A stretch of DNA of 64,000 nt from Clostridiales bacterium (GTDB taxonomy: Bacteria > Bacillota > Clostridia > Peptostreptococcales > Anaerovoracaceae), in assembly GCA_009911365.1 (NCBI GenBank), contig QXXF01000001.1, positions 310,001-374,000 on the forward strand, read 5' to 3'. Under the pieces are notes generated by a model. That model saw nothing but the letters and a program-made list of their open reading frames with translations, ran no database searches and was not told where the DNA came from. Both the position numbers and the translations under genes were made by a program. Within the stretch, counting starts at the first letter, position 1. Each line of letters starts with the position of its first letter. This document shows, piece after piece, positions 15,799 to 24,515 of the stretch.

Positions 15799-17103
15799 TT
15801 ATTTCTTGATATTCGGATCCGTTGGGTCATAATTCTGACTGGATGGGATCTTCTTTGCCTTTGGCTTGTCGAATGGTCCGATCTTGCTGGAATCGTAAAT
15901 CGTCACCTTCGTATCTCTATGTCTGGCAATGTCATAAATTAGCTTCGCATTGACTGCCTCCAGACGGATGCATCCATGAGACGCAGGGCCTCCCAGCTGG
16001 TTGTAAGCGGATGCGTTAAGGGCCCGGTTGTTCGGGGTCCGATACATGACTGAATGGAACAAATAGCTGCCTGTGATCCTAGAGCACCACTGCCCATAGG
16101 AATATCCGCCCATCGTCGGTCCGCCCAACTTGGACCAACGATAGGTCCGTTCCTTTTTCAGAGTATAAGTTCCCTTTACCGTTGGCGTGGAGGCTTTTCC
16201 TACAGAACATGGGAAAGCCTTCACCGGGATGGTGTAGCCTTTCTTTCCATCCTTCGCAAGCAAAGTGACACAGTTTTTCTTGCGGTTCACTTTGATGTAA
16301 ATGTCTTTCTTCTTCCATTTGCTGCCGAACCTAGCGATTAGGTTCTGACACAGCTTGCCGTTTTTCTCAAAGTAATACTTGTACTTACCAACGTATTTCC
16401 ACCCTGTGGCTGCGATGCCTTTGCGGAAATAATAGCGCTTGTCATTGACTCGCTTCCATCCGGATTTTTGATATACTTTTCCATTTTTCTGAAAATAGTA
16501 GATCTTTCCATTGTTCATCTTCTTGACAACGGATCTGTATTTTGTTTGCTTGATGCCTTTTTTGTAGTAATATCCTTTGTGCACGCCGGAATATAGCTTG
16601 CCTTTCCTGTACAATTTCTGTTGCTTCGTGCCATTGATCAGGTTGCCGTTTTTGTACTGCTTTCCTTGATATGTTCCAGTGAACAAGGCACCATTACGAT
16701 AGAAACGGTTTTTATAGGTCCCAGTATAGACCTTTCCTACACCGTAACGATCAAAATAATACAGCTTGTTCTGATATGTCTTGTAAACATTCACTTGCTT
16801 CTTTCCAGTCACAAGATCCAGGGCATACAACCGGCCATCAATGTACTGCGTTCCTTTCAGTAACACATCGTTTTTGTAATAAAAGTCTCCCTGCCAGCCG
16901 TTTTTCACAGCCGGAGTCTCACTGCCGCTGACTTCCTGTGCCACAGCGGTTCTTTCCTTAGAAACGCTCTGGGCCGCTACGTCCATACTGCCGTCTTTTG
17001 ACTCTGTCGCAAAGGTCACCTGACTAGTGAGCAGCACTGCGGCAGCAATGAATAATAAAATAAAAATTCCTCTGGTTCCTTTACGGGCTTTGCCTGCCTG
17101 CAT
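15799..17103 (-). CDS. L,D-transpeptidase (YkuD) with N-terminal cell-wall-binding-like repeats
   Basis: Start ATG 17103 with AAGGAGAG upstream; 434 residues. A signal peptide/anchor is near residues 10-35 (GIFILLFIAAAVLLTS). Residues ~70-250 are short aromatic/Gly repeats (LYRKGKLYSGVHKG, YYFRKGIAATGWKYVG) resembling choline- or glucan-binding repeats. The YkuD domain (about 270-420) has 'LFHSVMY' and the catalytic SHGCIRLE. By family it makes 3-3 cross-links in peptidoglycan or attaches proteins. It follows the DUF1292 gene with a hairpin in between. Confidence 0.9.
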   Translation of the reverse strand: MQAGKARKGTRGIFILLFIAAAVLLTSQVTFATESKDGSMDVAAQSVSKERTAVAQEVSGSETPAVKNGWQGDFYYKNDVLLKGTQYIDGRLYALDLVTGKKQVNVYKTYQNKLYYFDRYGVGKVYTGTYKNRFYRNGALFTGTYQGKQYKNGNLINGTKQQKLYRKGKLYSGVHKGYYYKKGIKQTKYRSVVKKMNNGKIYYFQKNGKVYQKSGWKRVNDKRYYFRKGIAATGWKYVGKYKYYFEKNGKLCQNLIARFGSKWKKKDIYIKVNRKKNCVTLLAKDGKKGYTIPVKAFPCSVGKASTPTVKGTYTLKKERTYRWSKLGGPTMGGYSYGQWCSRITGSYLFHSVMYRTPNNRALNASAYNQLGGPASHGCIRLEAVNAKLIYDIARHRDTKVTIYDSSKIGPFDKPKAKKIPSSQNYDPTDPNIKK

Positions 17104-17128
17104 GTTTCTCTCCTTTTTACATATAAAC

Positions 17129-17153
17129 GGGGACTGTTTGGAAAACGGTCCCC
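17129..17153 (-). terminator. Hairpin between the DUF1292 and L,D-transpeptidase genes
   Basis: GGGGAC.GTTT / AAAC.GTCCCC stem-loop (17129-17153), 34 bp after the DUF1292 stop and just before the next gene's ribosome site. The T-run is weak, so it may attenuate or mark an RNA-processing site rather than terminate fully. Confidence 0.5.
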
Positions 17154-17187
17154 TGCGAATCCTGTCTTTACTCAAATAGCCTGTCCG

Positions 17188-17436
17188 TTATTCTTCCAGC
17201 ATCAATTCGTCAAAGACAGCCACTGCTTTTTCAAACTCCGCGTCATCAGCGATATCCAGCAATTCAAACTCGTCTTCGCCGGTCTCCTTATATCCGTAGA
17301 TATACACATCATCGGAATCATCCTGGGGCAGCAGGGCAATGTATTCTTTTCCCTCCGCGTCGAAAACTCCCAGTATTTCACATTCCAGTTCCGTACCATC
17401 ATCATATTCCAATGTGATGAAATCTGCGTCTGACAT
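17188..17436 (-). CDS. DUF1292 (YrzB-like) protein
   Basis: An acidic 82-residue protein. ADFITLEYDDGTELECEILGVF, listed here as its parts ITLEYDDGTE and CEILGVF, and 'YIALLPQDDSDDVYIYGY' are the conserved core of DUF1292/YrzB proteins. They are widespread in Bacillota, often near alaS/ruvX, and have no known function. Here it is downstream of uvrC instead. ATG 17436 has GGAGG eight bases upstream; an in-frame TTG further up overlaps that site and is less likely. Confidence 0.85.
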   Translation of the reverse strand: MSDADFITLEYDDGTELECEILGVFDAEGKEYIALLPQDDSDDVYIYGYKETGEDEFELLDIADDAEFEKAVAVFDELMLEE

Positions 17437-17504
17437 TTTAATTTCCTCCAAATTCTCCTCTTAAATATAAGTCAATATCACTACTATACCATTCTCTGGG
17501 GTTT

Positions 17505-19361
17505 TTAGCAATGAAAATATTCTGTGATTTTTTCTGCCAATTTCGCTGTGATCCCTTTTACTTCCATCAGCTGCTGAGGCGACGCAGCCTTGATTTTGTC
17601 AATGCTCCCAAAGTGTTCCAACAGTGCGTTCCGTTTTGTGGGGCCAATACCCTCGATTTCGTCCAGCACTGAAGTAAGCATCCGCTTTCCCCGCAGTCCC
17701 CGATGATAGTCAATGGCAAAGCGATGAACTTCCTCTTGGACTGTCCCCATGTATTTGTACAGCATGGGGTGCTCTTTCAGCAGGATCTCTTCCACCTGCC
17801 CTTCTTTTTGATAGACCAGGGAGCGGGAGCGGTGATGATCATCTTTTGCCATGCCTGCTACTGGCAGATCCAATTTCATGGCCCGGGTGATCTCCAGCGC
17901 CGCGTTCACATGGCCTTTGCCACCATCGATCAGCAGCAGATCCGGGAAAACAGAGAAACTTTCGTCCCCTTCCAATGCTCTTTTGAATCTGCGGAACAGC
18001 ACTTCTTGCATGCACCCATAATCGTTAGGACCTTCTATGGTCTTCACTTTGAACCTGCGATAAGATTTCTTGTCCGGCTTTAGACCTTCGAATACCACCA
18101 TGGCTCCAACCGTGTCCACGCCGTTGGTATTGGAAATATCATAAGCTTCCACCCGGTATTCCCTGCCACTATAGCCGCCCTCGTCATAGCCCATGCGGAT
18201 CAGGATGTCATGGATCTCCCTGCCTAGGGTCTGAGTCCGCTCTTTCTTTACCTCTGCCCGCTGGTCAATGGTCTTCACCATTTCGATCACATCTTTTTTC
18301 GCCAGTTCCAGAACCGCCCGCTTTTCGCCTTTTTGTGGAACCAAAAAGTGGACTTGGTGGCCCGCTAGATCAGACAGATACGCTGCTATCAGCGCCTGTT
18401 CGTTCAGGGGATTCTCTAAAATAATCTCTCGTGGTATCTCTGGACCTTGACTATAATGCTGTTTGATGAACGCAGTGATCAAGTCTTCCGCAGAGTCCTC
18501 TTCCATGGACTGCAGGTCGTAGGTTTCCCGCCCGCTCAGCTTGCCCTCCCGCACGAAAAATAGGACGATGTGTCGCCGCTTCTGGCCTCTCGCAGCTAAG
18601 ATCAGATCCACGTCTTTCTTGTCCTGAAGCACTACCCGCTGCTTTTCGGAAAGGGCCTTTGCCGCCGTGATGTAATCCCGATATTCGGCAGCCTGCTCAA
18701 AATCCAAGGTTTCAGAAGCTTGTGCCATTTGTTCTTCCAAATGGCGGAGGATGTCCTTTGTCCTGCCTTTCAGAAATTCGCAGGCCCTGTTCACCTTTTG
18801 GCGATAGGCTTCTTGAGAAATCGTGCCTTGGCAGATCCCATCGCACTGGTCAATGTGGTAGTTGAGACAAGGGCGGAATCCTTTGGGAAAAGCTCTGGCC
18901 GAACATTTTTTCAGGGAATACACCTGGTTGAGCAGATCCACGATCTGATTGACTGCGCCCGCATCACTATAAGGGCCGAAATACTTGTTCCCGTCCCGCC
19001 GCACCTGACGAGTCTTGATGAGACGGGGGAAATCTTCCTCCATAGTGACTTTGATGTAAGGATAAGTCTTATCATCCCGCAGGAGCACATTGTACTTGGG
19101 CATGTGCTTCTTGATCAAATTGCACTCTAAAATCAGGGCCTCCATCTCGCTCCCCGTTGTGATGTATTCGAATTCTTCGATCTGGGAAACCATGGCTCTG
19201 ACTTTCGGGTCCATGTTTCGGGAGGATTGGAAATACTGGCGCACTCGATTTTTCAGGGATATGGCCTTACCCACGTAAATGACTTGCCCCAGTTTGTCTT
19301 TATGAAGATAAACTCCCGGTGCGTCCGGGAGTTTTTTTAGGTTTTCTTGAATGTCAAACAT
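17505..19361 (-). CDS. uvrC: Excinuclease ABC subunit C
   Basis: 618 residues, full length. The N-terminal GIY-YIG nuclease is recognisable from PDAPGVYLHKDK and VIYVGKAISLKNRV. Next are a UVR motif (ILRHLEEQMAQASETLDFEQAAEYRD region, residues ~200-235), the C-terminal endonuclease with 'AYDISNTNGVDTVGAMVVFE' and 'LLLIDGGKGHVNAA', and two HhH motifs (LDEIEGIGPTKRNALLEHFG). It makes the dual incision in nucleotide excision repair with UvrA and UvrB. The start at 19361 overlaps the dacF stop by eight bases, so the two are coupled. Confidence 0.97.
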   Translation of the reverse strand: MFDIQENLKKLPDAPGVYLHKDKLGQVIYVGKAISLKNRVRQYFQSSRNMDPKVRAMVSQIEEFEYITTGSEMEALILECNLIKKHMPKYNVLLRDDKTYPYIKVTMEEDFPRLIKTRQVRRDGNKYFGPYSDAGAVNQIVDLLNQVYSLKKCSARAFPKGFRPCLNYHIDQCDGICQGTISQEAYRQKVNRACEFLKGRTKDILRHLEEQMAQASETLDFEQAAEYRDYITAAKALSEKQRVVLQDKKDVDLILAARGQKRRHIVLFFVREGKLSGRETYDLQSMEEDSAEDLITAFIKQHYSQGPEIPREIILENPLNEQALIAAYLSDLAGHQVHFLVPQKGEKRAVLELAKKDVIEMVKTIDQRAEVKKERTQTLGREIHDILIRMGYDEGGYSGREYRVEAYDISNTNGVDTVGAMVVFEGLKPDKKSYRRFKVKTIEGPNDYGCMQEVLFRRFKRALEGDESFSVFPDLLLIDGGKGHVNAALEITRAMKLDLPVAGMAKDDHHRSRSLVYQKEGQVEEILLKEHPMLYKYMGTVQEEVHRFAIDYHRGLRGKRMLTSVLDEIEGIGPTKRNALLEHFGSIDKIKAASPQQLMEVKGITAKLAEKITEYFHC

Positions 19362-20763
19362 GTTTCTTTCGCCTTTTTCTGCCGAGTTCGCCTCTGCTGA
19401 TCGGTGCTTGCGCAGCACGGCCCCGGCGGCTGGCGTTTCTCTTGCGCCTTTGTCTCCGCCTTTTCACTCTGCCGCTGACTCCGAGAAAACGGAGCGTCAG
19501 GATGATCAATACCAACAGGCCTACTGCGATGTAGATCATCAGTGCCAGCCAGTCTGGGATCCCAAAATAGGAAAGTGGCCCGCCTTCTTCCACAGTGTCC
19601 TCTGCTACCGCATCCGTCTGGCTCATCAGTTTATTTCCAATGTAAACTTTGATACTGCCTATCCGCTGCCCTTTTGACACAGGCGCATCCAGCGTTTCCT
19701 TAGCTTCAAATTCTGTGCGTACTTCCGGTGCGCCCTCGCCTGCCCTGGTAGTAATAGCCGCGGTTTCCTCCGCTACCGCGGTCACATGGCGAACCTCTCC
19801 TCGTTTCACACGGATTTTTCCCATCTCTTGTCCCTCGGACACGATGGTTTGAGTCTCATAGAAATTCTCTAGCACATAATCATAAAGCTGGTTGGTATCA
19901 TAAAATCTGCCGTCCTGTCCGGAGCCAAGGACAACAGAGATCAATTCCGCGCCGTTCCGATTGACCGCACCTACAAGACAGCCTCCCGCAGTACTGGTGG
20001 AACCAGTTTTCACTCCGATCATGCCGTCATATTTGGGCACGAACTTCACTGTCTTTTTCGTCTCTTTGTCACCAAAGGTCAGCTTTATAGGCTTCTTTTG
20101 CCAAAGACATCTGTTGCTGTTGACCAGTTTCCGCTCCTTTGATTTGTTAGTGGCTGGAATGGTGTGCTTCGTTGCACTGACAATCTTGCGGAACATCTGA
20201 TTTTTCATAGCTTCTTTTGTGATCAGCGCCAAATCTCGGGCCGTGGTCAGATGGTCTTCCTGCCCTTTCCAGTTCAATCCATTGGGATTGCGAAAATGGG
20301 TGTTCTGCGCGCCGCAGGCCTTGGCTTTTTCATCCATCATCTGGCAGAACTTTTCGATGCTGCCACCGATCTCGTAAGCCAATGCTTCTGCTGCGTCATT
20401 GCCAGAGGCGATCATGAGCCCATACAGCAGGTCTTCCACAATAAAGTTCTCGCCCTCTTCAATGTCAATGCTGCTGCCCATGTCTGTGACCTTTTTGTCG
20501 ACCGTAATGACCTGGTCTGGTGACAGATGCTCTAGGGCTAACATGCAAGTCACGATTTTCGTGGTGCTGGCCGGCTCGCGTTTTTCATCGATGTTTTTTT
20601 GGTAAAGAATTTCTCCCGTCTCCGCATCCATAACAATCGCCGCCTTTGCCTGCAAATCTAGAGCCTGCTCTGTCACAGCAGTCGCGCCAAAGGCTGGCAG
20701 CGCCTGCGCAAAGAATACCACAGCCAAGGTCATTAAGATGAATAGCTTTGATTTTAACTTCAT
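19354..20763 (-). CDS. dacF: D-alanyl-D-alanine carboxypeptidase (DacF/PBP5 type)
   Basis: 469 residues. Signal peptide to about residue 27 (LFILMTLAVVFFAQALPAFG). Class A low-molecular-mass PBP motifs: PASTTK (SxxK), SGN (SxN) and VKTGST (KTG). A PBP5 C-terminal beta domain follows, then a membrane anchor (LALMIYIAVGLLVLIILTL) and an unusually basic cytoplasmic tail of ~40 residues rich in Arg/Lys. It trims the terminal D-Ala of pentapeptides outside the membrane. ATG 20763 has an AGGG site; a GTG seven codons upstream is possible. It is upstream of uvrC and downstream of the mutase gene. Confidence 0.92.
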   Translation of the reverse strand: MKLKSKLFILMTLAVVFFAQALPAFGATAVTEQALDLQAKAAIVMDAETGEILYQKNIDEKREPASTTKIVTCMLALEHLSPDQVITVDKKVTDMGSSIDIEEGENFIVEDLLYGLMIASGNDAAEALAYEIGGSIEKFCQMMDEKAKACGAQNTHFRNPNGLNWKGQEDHLTTARDLALITKEAMKNQMFRKIVSATKHTIPATNKSKERKLVNSNRCLWQKKPIKLTFGDKETKKTVKFVPKYDGMIGVKTGSTSTAGGCLVGAVNRNGAELISVVLGSGQDGRFYDTNQLYDYVLENFYETQTIVSEGQEMGKIRVKRGEVRHVTAVAEETAAITTRAGEGAPEVRTEFEAKETLDAPVSKGQRIGSIKVYIGNKLMSQTDAVAEDTVEEGGPLSYFGIPDWLALMIYIAVGLLVLIILTLRFLGVSGRVKRRRQRRKRNASRRGRAAQAPISRGELGRKRRKKHV

Positions 20764-20787
20764 ATTTAATCCCTGTTTTCTCACTGC

Positions 20788-21999
20788 CTATTTTTCAAAG
20801 AAGAAATCTGCCAGTTCGTATCCGCTGTTGAATTTTTGGCCTTTTGCGCCGGACTGTTCATGGAACTTCCGATTCGGATCTCCTGGTTCTTCCTTTCTGC
20901 TGTCATAGATCACATATGGCACTGGATCAGCGGAGTGGGTCCGAATCCGCAGCGGCGTTCTATGGTCAGGAACCACCAGCACCCGAAAATCTTCCCCTGC
21001 CTGGCGGAAATATTCTACCACTGGAGTCACCACTTTCTGATCGATCAGCTCCAGGCACTTGATTTTGCCTTCCAGGTCCCCCTGATGAGAGCATTCGTCC
21101 GGACCTTCTAAGTGTATGTACACAAAGTCTTTTCCATTCTTATATTCTTGGATCATAGCCGCCGTCTTGCCATCAAAGTTCGTATGGATGGTTCCTGTCG
21201 CACCTTCCACATCCACTGCGTTCAGTCCTGCGCAAACAGCGATCCCTTTGATCAGATCCACTGCGGAAACTGCTGTGCCGTTGATTCCGTATTTGTCTGT
21301 GAAAGAAGATAAGCTCGGCTTTTTGCCCTGCCCCCAGATCCACAGAGTATTGGCCGGGTTCAGGCCCTTTTCAATTCTGGCTTTGTTCACAGGGTGATCT
21401 TTCATCACTTCGTAGCTTTCCTTCATCATCTTGACGATGAAGTCCACGCCTTCGCCCTTTGGCAGATGGTCGCCCACCCGCTGGGTCAGCACGTCGTGAG
21501 GCGGTGTCATGTCATAATCCGTGGAACCATTGTGGACGATCATGCAGTGACGATAGCTGACACCGCTGTAAAAGTGAATGTTTTCATCTGCGAATCTTTC
21601 GTTGACTGCCTGGATCAGCTGGTCCGCTTCCTCAGTGGTAATATCGCCAGCGCTGTGGTCCGTAATGATCAGATCCTCGTACTCGCCATCGCCAGTAAGG
21701 GTGATGATGTTGACCCGGAACGCCACGTCTGTGTCAGACATGTCGATACCCATGCTGGCCGCTTCTAGCGGGGATCTGCCTGTGAGATAAATGGCTGGGT
21801 CGTATCCCATGACAGATAGGTTGGCGGCATCTGAACCAGGCGCCACGCCCTCGGGGATGGTTTGCACCATGCCCACCTGCCCTTTGGCGGCCAATGCGTT
21901 TATGGTTTTCATGTCCGCCACTTCCAGCGGTGTTTTTCCCTCTAATTTTTCTACCGGATCATCGCCTGCTCCGTCCGGCACTACGATCAAATATTTCAT
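20788..21999 (-). CDS. apgM: Cofactor-independent phosphoglycerate mutase, ApgM family (or proposed homoserine kinase)
   Basis: 403 residues from ATG 21999 with AGGAGG upstream. The alkaline-phosphatase-superfamily metal motif LIVVPDGAGDDP, the catalytic Ser in GSDAANLSVMGYDP, 'DECSHQGDLEGKI' and 'VVPDHRTPLRIRTHSADPVP' are all present. The archaeal-type ApgM family converts 3-phosphoglycerate to 2-phosphoglycerate. A bacterial subset of this length has been annotated as a proposed homoserine kinase. A glycolytic or serine-pathway role fits its position between serC and dacF. The alternative fits a genome with thrC here and no thrB in the window. Only 24 bp precede dacF. Confidence 0.85.
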   Translation of the reverse strand: MKYLIVVPDGAGDDPVEKLEGKTPLEVADMKTINALAAKGQVGMVQTIPEGVAPGSDAANLSVMGYDPAIYLTGRSPLEAASMGIDMSDTDVAFRVNIITLTGDGEYEDLIITDHSAGDITTEEADQLIQAVNERFADENIHFYSGVSYRHCMIVHNGSTDYDMTPPHDVLTQRVGDHLPKGEGVDFIVKMMKESYEVMKDHPVNKARIEKGLNPANTLWIWGQGKKPSLSSFTDKYGINGTAVSAVDLIKGIAVCAGLNAVDVEGATGTIHTNFDGKTAAMIQEYKNGKDFVYIHLEGPDECSHQGDLEGKIKCLELIDQKVVTPVVEYFRQAGEDFRVLVVPDHRTPLRIRTHSADPVPYVIYDSRKEEPGDPNRKFHEQSGAKGQKFNSGYELADFFFEK

Positions 22000-22018
22000 A
22001 TGTTTCCTCCTAAAAGGC

Positions 22019-22049
22019 AAAAGCTTCCCTCTGTTGTGAGAAGGAAGCC
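22019..22049 (-). terminator. Probable terminator after serC
   Basis: Imperfect GGCTTCCT / AGGGAAGC stem (22019-22049 region) with a short T-run on the minus strand, directly after the serC stop and ahead of the mutase ribosome site. Confidence 0.5.
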
Positions 22050-22056
22050 CTGCAGT

Positions 22057-23145
22057 CTATTTGTTTTCCGCTTCAAACTTCTTCATAAAATCGATGAGTT
22101 TGTCCACGCCTTCCATTGGCATGGCGTTGTAGATGCTGGCCCGCATGCCGCCGATGGATCTGTGGCCGTTCAGGTTGTGCAGTCCCTGGGCCTTTCCTTC
22201 CGCAACGAACTTTTTATCCAAATCGCCATCACCTGTCACGAACACCACGTTCATCAAAGAGCGGTCTTGGGCCCTGACTGGGCAGTCGTACAGGCTGCTT
22301 TCATCAATGTAATCATAGAGCTTTTTCGCTTTTTCCACATCCAGATCATGCATCGCGGAAACACCGCCGATCTCCTTAATATGCTTGAACACTTCTCCAG
22401 CCACGTAAATAGCGAAGCAATTCGGCGTGTTGTAAGCAGAATCGTTTTCCGCATGGACTTTGTAATCCAGATATGTCGGGACCGTTTCTTTCGCGAATCC
22501 GATCAGGTCTTCCCGCATAATGACAATGGTCACGCCTGCCGGTGCCACGTTTTTCTGCGCGCCCGCATAAATCAGGCCGAATTTGGAAACATCGATCTCT
22601 TCTGACAAAATGCAGGAGGACATGTCCGCTACCAGTGGGATGTCTCCCGTGTCTGGGATATATGGGAAATGCGTCCCGTAAATGGTGTTGTTAAACGTAA
22701 TATGTACATAATCAGCGTCTGGCCGGAAATCTTCTTTTTTCACTTCCGGGATATAAGAAAACGTGGATTCTTCGGAAGACGCTGTGATTTTGATGTCACC
22801 GAATTTTTTCGCTTCCTTGGCGGCTTTTTTCGCCCAGGAGCCGGTCACGATATAGTCAGCCTTTCCTGATTTCCGCAGAAGATTCATAGGCACCATGGCG
22901 AACTGCAGCGTGCCGCCGCCCTGCAGGAACATGACTTTGTAGTTATCAGGAATGTTCATGATGTCTCTCAGGTTCTGTTCCGCGTCTGCGAGGATAGCCT
23001 TGAATTCTTTGGAACGATGGCTCATCTCCATGACGGATTCGCCGCAGCCTTCATAATTGGACAGGTTAGCCGCCACGCTTTCGATCACGGAAAGGGGCAG
23101 CATGGACGGACCTGCGGAAAAATTAAATGCTCTATTGTTACTCAA
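22057..23145 (-). CDS. serC: Phosphoserine aminotransferase
   Basis: 362 residues, complete. FNFSAGPSMLP at the N-terminus, GGGTLQFAMVPMN, and the PLP Lys in 'IYAGAQKNVAPAG' are diagnostic of SerC; 'NGHRSIGGMRASIYNAM' closes the protein. It converts 3-phosphohydroxypyruvate and glutamate to phosphoserine, the second step of serine synthesis (also acts in pyridoxine synthesis in some bacteria). The start is TTG 23145 with GGAGGTGA six bases upstream. It diverges from serA with a shared symmetric promoter region. Confidence 0.96.
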   Translation of the reverse strand: MSNNRAFNFSAGPSMLPLSVIESVAANLSNYEGCGESVMEMSHRSKEFKAILADAEQNLRDIMNIPDNYKVMFLQGGGTLQFAMVPMNLLRKSGKADYIVTGSWAKKAAKEAKKFGDIKITASSEESTFSYIPEVKKEDFRPDADYVHITFNNTIYGTHFPYIPDTGDIPLVADMSSCILSEEIDVSKFGLIYAGAQKNVAPAGVTIVIMREDLIGFAKETVPTYLDYKVHAENDSAYNTPNCFAIYVAGEVFKHIKEIGGVSAMHDLDVEKAKKLYDYIDESSLYDCPVRAQDRSLMNVVFVTGDGDLDKKFVAEGKAQGLHNLNGHRSIGGMRASIYNAMPMEGVDKLIDFMKKFEAENK

Positions 23146-23199
23146 TTTTTGTCACCTCCAAGTAAGTTTGAGTGATATTTAACAAATTCATGATTTTCT

Positions 23200-23238
23200 A
23201 TTATATCACTTTACCGCCTTATGGTAAAGTGATATAAT
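23200..23238. promoter_or_regulatory. Palindromic overlapping divergent promoters of serC and serA
   Basis: Two 16-bp arms (23200-23215 and 23223-23238) form a perfect inverted repeat around a 7-nt centre. Each strand reads TTTACC, 17 bp, TATAAT. Plus: -35 at 23210-23215, -10 at 23233-23238 (serA). Minus: -35 at 23223-23228, -10 at 23200-23205 (serC). A further half-site AGTGATAT lies at 23171-23178. Confidence 0.85.
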
Positions 23239-23273
23239 CGAGGTTAATTCAAAATAATTAGAGAGGTAGAACC

Positions 23274-24440
23274 ATGTACAAAATCGCGACACTCAACAAA
23301 ATTTCACCAGTGGGGCTTTCTCGTCTTACTGATGGATATACAGTCATCGACAACACGGACGAGGCCAATGGGATCCTTGTCAGAAGCCAGACCATGCACG
23401 ATATGGAGTTTTCCGAAAACCTGCTGGCCATCGCACGGGCCGGCGCTGGCGTAAACAATATTCCGCTGGACCGCTGCGCTAAAGAAGGCATCGTTGTCTT
23501 TAACACGCCAGGCGCGAACGCCAACGCAGTAAAGGAGCTGGTACTGGCGGGCCTGCTGCTGGCAGCCAGGAACATCCCGGATGGCCTTGCATGGGCAAAG
23601 ACCCTGGCTGGCACGGAAAACGTAGGCAAAGCCGTGGAAAAAGGAAAAGGCCAGTTCGCTGGCACGGAAATCAAGGGCAAGACGCTGGGAGTCATTGGCC
23701 TGGGAGCCATTGGCGTCATGGTAGCCAACGCAGCGGAACTGCTGGGCATGGATGTCATCGGCTATGACCCGTTTCTGAGCGTAAAAGCCGCCCACAGTCT
23801 CTCCAACACCATCCAGATCGTGGACGCGCTAAAAGAATTGTATCCGAAATGTGATTATATCAGCATCCATGTTCCTGCCATGGACAGCACCAAGGGCATG
23901 GTCAACGAGGAAGCTTTTTCTCAAATGAAAGATGGCGTGATCTTCCTGAATTTCTCCAGGGACAAGCTGATGGACGACGATGCTCTAGAACAGGCGCTAG
24001 CCAGCGGAAAGGTAAAAAAATACGTCACTGACTTTACAGATGACCGGGTGATTAATTTTGAAAACACCATCGTCCTGCCGCATCTGGGCGCGTCTTCCGC
24101 GGAAGCTGAGGACAATTGCGCTTCCATGGCCGTGGATCAGATCATGGATTACATAGAAAACGGCAATATCGTTAATTCCGTAAACTTCCCAGCATGCGAT
24201 TTGGGGCCGATCGTCGCTGGCACAGAGCGGGCCTGCATTATCCACAAGAACGTGCCGACGATCTTAGGAAAAATCACTGGGATCTTCGCAGATCTGGGCA
24301 TTAATGTAGAAAACATGATCAACAGGAGCAAGGGCGATTTTGCTTATACGCTGGTGGAGGCCTCCGGTGAAGTGGCGGAGGATGAATTGAAAGGAAAACT
24401 GGCTGGAGATGAGTTTATTTCTGTGAGAGTGGTGAAATAG
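23274..24440 (+). CDS. serA: D-3-phosphoglycerate dehydrogenase
   Basis: 388 residues. It has a D-isomer 2-hydroxyacid dehydrogenase fold with NAD motif GVIGLGAIGVMVAN, catalytic Arg in NFSRDKLMDD and His in VLPHLGASSAEAE, and a C-terminal ACT domain (about 315-388, ADLGINVENMINRSKGD) for feedback by serine. This is the short SerA form typical of Clostridia. It oxidises 3-phosphoglycerate to 3-phosphohydroxypyruvate, feeding serC on the opposite strand. GAGAGGT precedes the ATG. It is followed by a strong terminator. Confidence 0.96.
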   Translation: MYKIATLNKISPVGLSRLTDGYTVIDNTDEANGILVRSQTMHDMEFSENLLAIARAGAGVNNIPLDRCAKEGIVVFNTPGANANAVKELVLAGLLLAARNIPDGLAWAKTLAGTENVGKAVEKGKGQFAGTEIKGKTLGVIGLGAIGVMVANAAELLGMDVIGYDPFLSVKAAHSLSNTIQIVDALKELYPKCDYISIHVPAMDSTKGMVNEEAFSQMKDGVIFLNFSRDKLMDDDALEQALASGKVKKYVTDFTDDRVINFENTIVLPHLGASSAEAEDNCASMAVDQIMDYIENGNIVNSVNFPACDLGPIVAGTERACIIHKNVPTILGKITGIFADLGINVENMINRSKGDFAYTLVEASGEVAEDELKGKLAGDEFISVRVVK

Positions 24441-24483
24441 GCTTTGATGCTGACTAAAGCAAAAAAATTGAAAAATTAGAATC

Positions 24484-24515
24484 GGGCCGTGGGTTTTATG
24501 CCGCGGCCCTTTTTT
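24484..24515 (+). terminator. Terminator of serA
   Basis: GGGCCGTGG (24484-24492) pairs with CCGCGGCCC (24501-24509), then six Ts. It may serve both strands, as the polyferredoxin gene ends at 24515 from the other side. Confidence 0.9.

Noticed and set aside
22000-22605. 201-codon plus-strand frame
   Set aside because: Antisense to serC; no independent coding signal.
23200-23238. Palindrome as a terminator
   Set aside because: It lies between divergent genes and has no T-run after either arm; the -10/-35 match on both strands explains it better.
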